The notes under the pieces are model-generated. The model was not told the origin of the DNA. It was given only the letters and a program-made list of their open reading frames with translations, and did not search any database. Made by a program: the position numbers and the translations under genes. A stretch of 20,873 nucleotides of DNA from DASUAL01 sp035763805 (GTDB lineage Bacteria > Gemmatimonadota > Gemmatimonadetes > Gemmatimonadales > GWC2-71-9): assembly GCA_035763805.1 (NCBI GenBank), contig DASUAL010000130.1, positions 1-20,873 on the forward strand. The letters are read 5' to 3'. How positions within the stretch are numbered: the first letter of the stretch is position 1; each line of letters begins with the position of its first letter. Shown here piece after piece: positions 7,683-13,069 of this stretch.

Positions 7683-9293
7683 ATGAAAAACCGGATCGTC
7701 GTCAGGTGCCTGGTGTTGAGCGGGGCGTCGCCCCTTGCAGGGGCGCAGCATGCGGCGCCATTACAATTCCCTCGCCCAACATCCGCGCCGGTCACGGACA
7801 CGACGCGGCCTCGTGTGCTGGCCTCCCGTGATTCCGCGCTCCACGCCCTGAACCGTCTCGCCTACGGCCCCCGCCCGGGCGAGGTCGACCGCGTGGCCGC
7901 TCAGGGCGTGATGCACTGGATCGACCGGCAACTGAGCCCCGACGAGATCGATGACCGCCTGCTGGCGCAACGGGAGCGCGACTTCGCCATCCTGCAATAC
8001 GACCGCAGGGAACTCGCGCGCCTGTTCGTCGAGACGCAGCGTGCGCGACGCGAGCGCACGCGCGAGGCGGTGCCCGAACCGGCGATGGGGCAGCAAGGCC
8101 GGCGCTTGGCCGGTCAGTTCCAGCAGCTGGCGGTGATGCGCGCCGCCCTGTCCGAGCGGCAGCTGTACGAAGTGATGGTAGACGTGTGGACCAACCACTT
8201 CCACGTGTTTTTCGGCAAAGGCGCCGATCGGTTCCTCACGCCGGACTACACCGAGCGCACGATCCGCCCGCGGGCACTGGGTCGGTTCGAAGATCTGCTG
8301 ATCGCGACGGCGGAAAGCCCGGCGATGCTGTTCCACCTCGATAACTGGCAGAGCATCGCGCCGGGGGCTACGCCGCCACGGCTGCTGCGGCAGCGGGCGC
8401 TCGAGCGGATGCCCAAGGGAATCAACGAGAACTACGCACGCGAGCTGCTCGAGCTCCACACCCTCGGCGTGGACGGCGGGTACACGCAGCAGGACGTAAT
8501 CAACGTCGCCCGGATCTTCACCGGCTGGAGCATCGCGCGGCCGCAGCGAGGGGCGGGCTTCGAGTTTCACGACTGGGCGCATGATGACGGGGAGAAGCAG
8601 GTTTTAGGTGTCAGGTTTCCGGCAGGTCGCGGACAAGATGAAGGCATCCGACTCCTCAAGCTCCTCGCCAACCATCCCGCCACGATGCAGCACGTGAGCC
8701 GCAAGCTGTGCCGGCGGTTCGTGAACGACGGCCCCCCCGATGGTTGCGTGGACGACGCCGCAGCCGCGTGGCAGCGCTCGCACGGCGACATCCGGGAAGT
8801 GCTGCGCGCCATCTTCCGCGGCCCGGACTTCTGGGCGGCCGAGAACATTCGCGCCAAGGTCAAGACGCCCCTCGAGTTCGTGGTGAGCGCGCTGCGCGCC
8901 GTGCGAGCGAACCCGGACACGGTACCCAGCCTCGCGCAGCTCGTAGCACAGCTCGGCCAGCCGCTCTATCTGCGCGTCACGCCCGACGGGTACGCGGAGC
9001 AGGAAGACGCCTGGGTGAACAGCGGCGCCCTGCTCGATCGGATGAACGCCGCGGTGGCGCTCGCCGCCGGCAAGCTCCCTGGCGTCACGAGCGATCTCGA
9101 CGCGATCGTGCCCGCGACGACCGACCGCGACCACCTGCTCGCGTCGGTAGATCGCGAGGTTCTCGGCGCGACGATGTCGGAGAACACGAGGGACGTCATC
9201 GCGCGTCAAATCGCGGACATCAGCGACCCGGTCGCAGCTCGGGCCCTGGCCGTCGGATTGGCGCTGGGCGGACCGGAGTTTCAAATGCAGTGA
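7683..9293 (+). CDS. DUF1800 family protein
   Basis: This 536-residue protein has an N-terminal signal-like stretch (CLVLSGASPLAGAQ) and family features typical of DUF1800: a helical start (ALHALNRLAYGPRPGEV), the GINENYARELLELHTLGVDGGYTQ block, and the later HPATMQHVSRKLCRRFV block. It is followed 71 nt downstream by a DUF1501 gene; this pairing recurs in many bacteria and suggests that the two exported proteins act together. The biochemical function of the family is unknown to me. The start at ATG 7683 lacks a clear SD. A short patch at 8598-8618 consists of 7-bp repeats and uses codons, including TTA, that look out of place in this GC-rich gene. The length is normal for the family and no frameshift is seen. 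Confidence 0.9.
   Translation: MKNRIVVRCLVLSGASPLAGAQHAAPLQFPRPTSAPVTDTTRPRVLASRDSALHALNRLAYGPRPGEVDRVAAQGVMHWIDRQLSPDEIDDRLLAQRERDFAILQYDRRELARLFVETQRARRERTREAVPEPAMGQQGRRLAGQFQQLAVMRAALSERQLYEVMVDVWTNHFHVFFGKGADRFLTPDYTERTIRPRALGRFEDLLIATAESPAMLFHLDNWQSIAPGATPPRLLRQRALERMPKGINENYARELLELHTLGVDGGYTQQDVINVARIFTGWSIARPQRGAGFEFHDWAHDDGEKQVLGVRFPAGRGQDEGIRLLKLLANHPATMQHVSRKLCRRFVNDGPPDGCVDDAAAAWQRSHGDIREVLRAIFRGPDFWAAENIRAKVKTPLEFVVSALRAVRANPDTVPSLAQLVAQLGQPLYLRVTPDGYAEQEDAWVNSGALLDRMNAAVALAAGKLPGVTSDLDAIVPATTDRDHLLASVDREVLGATMSENTRDVIARQIADISDPVAARALAVGLALGGPEFQMQ
8598..8618 (+). repeat. Three 7-bp tandem units inside the DUF1800 gene
   Basis: CAGGTTT, TAGGTGT and CAGGTTT lie head to tail and encode part of QVLGVRF. 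The codons GTT TTA GGT GTC AGG TTT are AT-rich compared with the surrounding gene. The reading frame is kept (21 bp). Confidence 0.45.
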
Positions 9294-9295
9294 GA

Positions 9296-9357
9296 CGGTA
9301 GGAGGCGGTAACGGTAAGGGGCGGTAAGAGGCGGTAGGAGGCGGTAGCGGTAAGAGG
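9296..9357 (+). repeat. Tandem array of 10-bp and 6-bp CGGTA units before DUF1501
   Basis: The 71-bp gap after DUF1800 is almost entirely made of units in the order 10-6-10-10-10-6-10: CGGTAGGAGG, CGGTAA, CGGTAAGGGG, CGGTAAGAGG, CGGTAGGAGG, CGGTAG, CGGTAAGAGG. The consensus is CGGTARGRGG. Inverted copies of the 10-bp unit occur about 100 bp downstream inside DUF1501. Confidence 0.85.
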
Positions 9358-9364
9358 GACTGCG
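9348..9364 (+). promoter_or_regulatory. Ribosome-binding site of DUF1501 supplied by a repeat unit
   Basis: The last repeat unit CGGTAAGAGG provides AGAGG, 7 nt before the ATG at 9365. No other SD is available, so the repeat unit itself appears to serve as the ribosome-binding site. CCCCTTACCG units in the coding region could base-pair with it in the mRNA. Confidence 0.55.
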
Positions 9365-10627
9365 ATGACAATCTCGAGAAGGGTATTCGTGAAGTCTGGC
9401 GGCCTGGCACTTTTCAGCCTCGGTCTGGACCCTCTATTCCTGGCACGTGCGGCCTTCGCCTCTAACCGCCCCTTACCGCCCCTTACCGCCCCTGCCCGCC
9501 CCGTTTTGGTCTGCGTCTTCCAGCGCGGCGCGGTGGACGGGCTCAACATGATCGTCCCGCACGGCGACTCGCTCTATTACCGCGAGCGGCCGCGGATCGC
9601 GGTTCCGGAAAAGGACGTGGTCAACCTGGACGGCTACTTCGGGCTGCATCCCCGACTCGCCGCTCTGAAGCCGCTCTGGGACAACGGCAGTCTCGCGGCG
9701 ATTCATGCAATCGGATCCCCCGACGCCACGCGCAGCCACTTCGACGCGCAGGACTACATGGAAACGGCGACGCCCGGCCGGAAGGCCACGCCGGACGGCT
9801 GGCTCAACCGGTACTGCCAGCACGATCGGGAGCACCAGCACACGCCATTCCGGGCGGTCGCGTTCGGGCCGCAGCTGCCGCGCACCCTGGCGGGCTCCGC
9901 GCCATCACTCGCGATCGAGAACCTCCAGACGTTCGGGCTGCGGGCACCGCGGCAGGCGGCGCGCGACCGGCTCACTCGGGCGTTCGAGGAGCTGTACGCG
10001 AGCTCGGCGACCGGGCTGCTCTCGTCCTCGTCGCAGGAAGCGTTCGAGGCCGTGCAATTACTCAGGCGGATGAACCCCACCCAGTACCAGCCCGCGCACG
10101 GAGCCGACTACCCGCGCGGCCGGTTCGGCCGGGCGCTGCTCCAGATCGCGCAGCTCATCAAGGCGAACGTCGGCCTGCGCGTGGCGTTCGCCGACGTGAC
10201 CGGATGGGACACCCACGTGAACCAGGGTGCCAGCGAGGGTCAGCTGGCCACGCGGCTCTCGGAGTTCGGCCAGGCGCTCGCGGCATTCGCGCACGACCTC
10301 GGGGAGACCATGCGGGACGTCGTTGTGCTCACCATGTCCGAGTTCGGCCGCACCGTGCGGGAGAACGGCAACTCGGGCACCGACCACGGCCACGCCACCG
10401 CGATGCTGGTCATGGGCGGCCCCGTGAACGGCGGGAGGGTACTCGGGCGTTGGCCCGGGCTCCACCCCGCAAGCCGCTTCGAGGGTCGCGACGTCGCCGT
10501 TACGACCGACTTCCGAGATCTGTTCGCAGAGATCCTGGCGCGGCACCTCGGTGCGACCGATCTGGCGGCGATCTTCCCGGGGTTCACGCCGGATGCGGCA
10601 CGGTTTCCCGGGACGATCAGAACCTGA
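9365..10627 (+). CDS. DUF1501 family exported protein
   Basis: This 420-residue protein begins with SRRVFVKSGGLALFSLG, a Tat-like signal with twin arginines and a hydrophobic stretch, followed by an Ala-rich cleavage region. The mature part carries DUF1501 hallmarks: QRGAVDGLN near residue 53, SHFDAQ at 124-129, WDTH at 281-284, SEFGRT at 325-330 and GTDHGH at 338-343. The family belongs to the alkaline-phosphatase/sulfatase-like fold, but its reaction is not established. It follows DUF1800 and is probably cotranscribed with it. Residues 32-45 (NRPLPPLTAPAR) are encoded by inverted copies of the repeat found in front of the gene, sitting in the linker between signal and mature domain. Its stop lies 16 bp from that of the convergent protease gene. 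Confidence 0.92.
   Translation: MTISRRVFVKSGGLALFSLGLDPLFLARAAFASNRPLPPLTAPARPVLVCVFQRGAVDGLNMIVPHGDSLYYRERPRIAVPEKDVVNLDGYFGLHPRLAALKPLWDNGSLAAIHAIGSPDATRSHFDAQDYMETATPGRKATPDGWLNRYCQHDREHQHTPFRAVAFGPQLPRTLAGSAPSLAIENLQTFGLRAPRQAARDRLTRAFEELYASSATGLLSSSSQEAFEAVQLLRRMNPTQYQPAHGADYPRGRFGRALLQIAQLIKANVGLRVAFADVTGWDTHVNQGASEGQLATRLSEFGQALAAFAHDLGETMRDVVVLTMSEFGRTVRENGNSGTDHGHATAMLVMGGPVNGGRVLGRWPGLHPASRFEGRDVAVTTDFRDLFAEILARHLGATDLAAIFPGFTPDAARFPGTIRT
9459..9498 (-). repeat. Four inverted 10-bp units of the CGGTARGRGG repeat inside DUF1501
   Basis: On the minus strand the units are CGGGCAGGGG, CGGTAAGGGG, CGGTAAGGGG and CGGTTAGAGG, head to tail in exact 10-bp steps. The two central units are identical to each other and to the unit at 9312-9321 on the plus strand. 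They encode a Pro-rich linker just after the signal peptide, a place where extra residues would be tolerated. Confidence 0.8.
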
Positions 10628-10643
10628 AATCTTGCTCGACGAG

Positions 10644-11684
10644 CTATCGCTCGACGCCTCTTGATTCCTCCGGAACGATCCCGAGCTCCAGTTTCTCGGC
10701 GCTGCGCAGCACTGTGACCTTCGTGGCGACGCCGATCCCGTCCGCCGCCAGCGCCCGGTGCAGGTCGTCGATGCCGGTCACCGGCTTCCCGTCGAACCCC
10801 ACGATGATGTCTCCCGCCCGGACGCCCGTGCGGGCGGCCGGGCTGTTCTCATCCACGCCCGTAACGAGCACGCCGGTCCTCGACTCGAGCCCGTGCGCCC
10901 GTACCGCGAGGCGCAGCAGCGACACGTTCTGCCCTGCGACCCCGATCCGGCCGCGGCGGATCTTGCCGTGGCGGATGAGCTGGCCGGTCACGAACTTTGC
11001 CGTGTTGACGCCCACCGCGAAGCAGATCCCTTGCGCCGGCAGGATGACGGCCGTGTTGACGCCGACCACCCGGCCCCTCGAGTCCACCAGCGGCCCCCCA
11101 GAGTTGCCGGGGTTGAGCGCGGCGTCGGTCTGGATGACGTCGTCGATCAGGCGCCCCGTCACCGAGCGGAACGACCGCCCGAGCGCGCTCACCACCCCGG
11201 CCGTGACAGTGCTCTGAAAGCCAAGCGGGTTGCCGATCGCGATAACGAGCTGGCCGACCCGGAGGCTCGCGGAATCACCGAGCTCCGCGACGGCGATCGA
11301 GACCGGATCGACGCGCAGCACGGCGAGGTCGGTGTCGGGATCGTCTCCGACGAGCTCGGCCCGCAGGCGGCGCCCGTCCGCGACTGCCGCCTCGATGCGC
11401 GTCGCGCCGTGCACCACATGACTGTTCGTGAGGATGAAGCCGTCCGGCGTGAACACGAACCCGGACCCGTGCCCGGGGAGCTCTCTCGCGGGACGGCCCC
11501 GGCGCTCGACCCGCTGCCGGACCTCCACGCTCACAACGGCGGACCCCACGTTCTCGGCCGCGCCGACGACCGCGCGGGAATAGGCATCGAGCAAGTCGGC
11601 GTCCGAAGGAGCTGCGGCCGGCGAACCGTTGACTGGCGCCTCGCCGGGATTTGGAGCAGCGAGAAATGCAAGTGTGGCGTTCAT
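10644..11684 (-). CDS. HtrA/Deg-like trypsin-fold serine protease with PDZ domain
   Basis: This 346-residue protein has the S1C triad: H89 in TNSHVVHG, D119 in DPDTDLAVL and S195 in NPGNSGGPL. A single PDZ domain covers about residues 245-335 (GVLVTGVDENSPAARTGVR, GDIIVGFDGKPV). It is shorter than DegP, which has two PDZ domains, and resembles DegS-like or single-PDZ HtrA proteins. The N-terminus (MNATLAFLAAPNPGEAP) shows neither a convincing signal peptide nor a membrane anchor, so the location is uncertain; no alternative ATG, GTG or TTG start was found in frame in the intergenic region upstream. The ATG at 11684 has no SD (CCTTTTAAT precedes it). It is divergent from the SDR gene with a repeat-containing 89-bp gap. 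Likely role: protein quality control. Confidence 0.92.
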   Translation of the reverse strand: MNATLAFLAAPNPGEAPVNGSPAAAPSDADLLDAYSRAVVGAAENVGSAVVSVEVRQRVERRGRPARELPGHGSGFVFTPDGFILTNSHVVHGATRIEAAVADGRRLRAELVGDDPDTDLAVLRVDPVSIAVAELGDSASLRVGQLVIAIGNPLGFQSTVTAGVVSALGRSFRSVTGRLIDDVIQTDAALNPGNSGGPLVDSRGRVVGVNTAVILPAQGICFAVGVNTAKFVTGQLIRHGKIRRGRIGVAGQNVSLLRLAVRAHGLESRTGVLVTGVDENSPAARTGVRAGDIIVGFDGKPVTGIDDLHRALAADGIGVATKVTVLRSAEKLELGIVPEESRGVER

Positions 11685-11701
11685 ATTAAAAGGAACGCAG
11701 G

Positions 11702-11753
11702 CCGGTTCCCCACGGTTCTGCTCTATTCCTCTCCTCCACGCCTCTCCTCGACG
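11702..11753 (-). repeat. 13-bp periodic repeat, array 1 (between protease and SDR)
   Basis: CCTCTCCTCCACG (11728-11740) and CCTCTCCTCGACG (11741-11753) are adjacent 13-mers differing at one position. A weaker unit, CCGGTTCCCCACG (11702-11714), is in phase two periods upstream. Read on the minus strand they match the consensus CGTYGAGGRGNGG of the arrays at 12493 and 12971. Confidence 0.6.
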
Positions 11754-11760
11754 TCTTTCG

Positions 11761-11766
11761 TATATT
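11761..11766 (+). promoter_or_regulatory. -10 element of the SDR gene, probable leaderless transcript
   Basis: TATATT ends 7 nt before the ATG at 11774, so transcription would begin at or next to the start codon. No SD precedes the ATG, which fits leaderless translation. No clear -35 is seen. Confidence 0.45.
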
Positions 11767-11773
11767 CTGGCCT

Positions 11774-12490
11774 ATGGAGCTGGGAGGGTCGTTGGCCGTC
11801 GTCACCGGCGCGACCGAGGGGATCGGCCGCGCCATCGCCTTCACGCTCGGCCGGGCCGGCGCCCGGATCGGGCTCTGCGCCCGCACGGAACAGAACGTAC
11901 TCGCTACGGTCCGGGAGCTGTGCGCCGCCGGGGTGGACGCCATCGGCGCGCCGTGCGATGTCTCCGATCCAGCGGCGGTGGATCGCTTCGCCTCCTTCGT
12001 GACGACCCAGCGCGGCGCTCCAAAGGTCCTCGTCAACAACGCCGGCATCGGCCGGTTCCGGCCGCTCGAGGAGCTGTCACTCGAAGACTGGGACCGGACG
12101 TTCGGGGTCAACGTCCGCTCGCTCTATCTCGTCACCCGCGCGTTCCTCTCGGGGATGAAGGCGTCCGGCGGCGCCACGATCGTGAACATCGCTTCCCTCG
12201 CCGGCCGGACCGGCTTCGAAGGCGGCACGGCCTATTGCGCGTCCAAGCACGCCGTGCTCGGCTTCTCGAAAGCACTGATGGCCGAGGTCCGCAGGCACAA
12301 CGTTCGGGTCGTGGCGGTGTGTCCCGGGACGGTCGCCACGCCGTTCATGGACAAAGGCCCCCGCGCGGGGCGTACGAACCGCGACCGGGCGCTCATCCCG
12401 GAGGACGTGGCGCATGCGGTGCTCGCGACGCTCACGGTTGACGACCGGGCGATGGTGAGCGAGCTCGACATCCGACCCACAAACCCGTAA
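11774..12490 (+). CDS. Short-chain dehydrogenase/reductase (SDR)
   Basis: This 238-residue protein is a classical SDR. TGATEGIG (11-18) binds the nucleotide cofactor, NNAG is at 88-91, N113 lies in the GVNV block, and the catalytic residues are S141, Y154 and K158 (YCASK). After the Rossmann strand GLCARTE a basic residue (R37) follows, which tends to favour NADPH. PGTVATPF (184-191) is the usual motif after the active site. The substrate cannot be deduced; FabG-like 3-oxoacyl reductase and sugar or polyol oxidoreductase are both possible. The 13-bp repeat arrays lie immediately before and after this gene. The short spacing from TATATT to the ATG suggests a leaderless mRNA. Confidence 0.93.
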   Translation: MELGGSLAVVTGATEGIGRAIAFTLGRAGARIGLCARTEQNVLATVRELCAAGVDAIGAPCDVSDPAAVDRFASFVTTQRGAPKVLVNNAGIGRFRPLEELSLEDWDRTFGVNVRSLYLVTRAFLSGMKASGGATIVNIASLAGRTGFEGGTAYCASKHAVLGFSKALMAEVRRHNVRVVAVCPGTVATPFMDKGPRAGRTNRDRALIPEDVAHAVLATLTVDDRAMVSELDIRPTNP

Positions 12491-12492
12491 GC

Positions 12493-12544
12493 CGTTGAGG
12501 GGAGACGTCGAGGGACTGCGTCGAGGGGAGGCCTTGAGGAAAGG
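12493..12544 (+). repeat. 13-bp tandem repeat, array 2 (four units)
   Basis: There are four exact 13-bp steps: CGTTGAGGGGAGA, CGTCGAGGGACTG, CGTCGAGGGGAGG and CCTTGAGGAAAGG. The first positions (CGTYGAGG) are conserved and the last three or four vary. The array starts 3 bp after the SDR stop and ends 10 bp before the stop of the minus-strand four-helix-bundle gene. Its orientation is opposite to that of array 3 on the other side of that gene. Confidence 0.85.
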
Positions 12545-12554
12545 CGCAGGTGCG

Positions 12555-12923
12555 CTACCTGTCGGGCGGAGGCCGGTGATACAACCTCACGAGCATCTTG
12601 AGCACCAGCGCCGTCCTATTCTCAAGAGAGACCAGTTCGCCGTCACGCCCCAGGCCTGATCGCCGTGCGACCTGAAGGAGTGAAAGCACTTCCTGGGCCG
12701 ACCCGCGAGCATAGAGGAGAAAGCGACGGAATTCGTTGATCGTCCCACGACCACAAGCTTCGGCAATGTTGGCGGGGATCGAGACCGCGGCCCGGACCAG
12801 TTGGTCGCCGAGGCCGAGCTTCGGAGGTCCGCGGAACCGCCCCACCTCTCGCATGACGTCAGTGGCTACGTCGGAGGCGATTTGGTGCACTCGGAGTCGG
12901 CCTGCAGTCGCGCGCAGTACCAC
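12555..12923 (-). CDS. Free-standing four-helix-bundle protein (23S rRNA IVP / S23 family)
   Basis: This protein of about 122 residues has the family signature DQLVRAAVSIPANIAEACGRG (39-60, broken here only by naming) followed by NEFRRFLLYARGSAQEVLSLL. The family is usually about 110-130 residues and related to proteins encoded in 23S rRNA intervening sequences and to the Avd accessory protein of diversity-generating retroelements; its function when free-standing is unknown. No rRNA gene or reverse transcriptase is nearby. GTG 12923 is taken as the start because TATAGT lies 5 nt upstream; a GTG at 12890 (VHQIAS) is an alternative. Degenerate 13-bp repeat arrays flank the gene in inverted orientation, which suggests a link between protein and repeats. 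Confidence 0.85.
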   Translation of the reverse strand: MVLRATAGRLRVHQIASDVATDVMREVGRFRGPPKLGLGDQLVRAAVSIPANIAEACGRGTINEFRRFLLYARGSAQEVLSLLQVARRSGLGRDGELVSLENRTALVLKMLVRLYHRPPPDR

Positions 12924-12928
12924 GGCCG

Positions 12929-12934
12929 ACTATA
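12929..12934 (-). promoter_or_regulatory. -10 element of the four-helix-bundle gene
   Basis: TATAGT on the minus strand ends 5 nt before GTG 12923, with no SD between them. Transcription would start at about the start codon, so the mRNA may be leaderless. If GTG 12890 is the true start the leader is about 33 nt. Confidence 0.4.
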
Positions 12935-12970
12935 GGTGCCCGGACCCCGTCTTGCGGTACCCGACTTACG

Positions 12971-13063
12971 CAGTCCCTCCACGTATTCCCTCAACGCCGT
13001 CCCTCAACGACGTCCCTCGACGTAGTTCTCGTCCACACCGCCTCTCCACGTTTTTCCTCCACG
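12971..13063 (-). repeat. 13-bp tandem repeat, array 3 (about seven units)
   Basis: On the plus strand 13-mers end in ACG at regular steps: CAGTCCCTCCACG, TATTCCCTCAACG, CCGTCCCTCAACG, ACGTCCCTCGACG, then a 28-bp irregular stretch, then TTTTTCCTCCACG. On the minus strand each reads CGT(T/C/G)GAGGGA plus three or four variable bases, the same consensus as array 2 but in opposite orientation. The array fills most of the gap before the histidine kinase, whose ATG at 13070 follows directly and has no SD. Confidence 0.85.
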
Positions 13064-13069
13064 TCGTCC

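Noticed and set aside
10640..10653. Small hairpin CGAGC-TATC-GCTCG between DUF1501 and the protease
   Set aside because: Only a 5-bp stem with no T-tract; too weak to call a terminator.
12555..12923. Diversity-generating retroelement
   Set aside because: The four-helix-bundle protein resembles Avd, but there is no reverse transcriptase and no template/variable repeat pair with adenine-specific changes.
12493..13063. CRISPR array or transposon ends at the 13-bp repeats
   Set aside because: Units are far too short and contiguous with no spacers, and there is no cas gene, transposase or target-site duplication.
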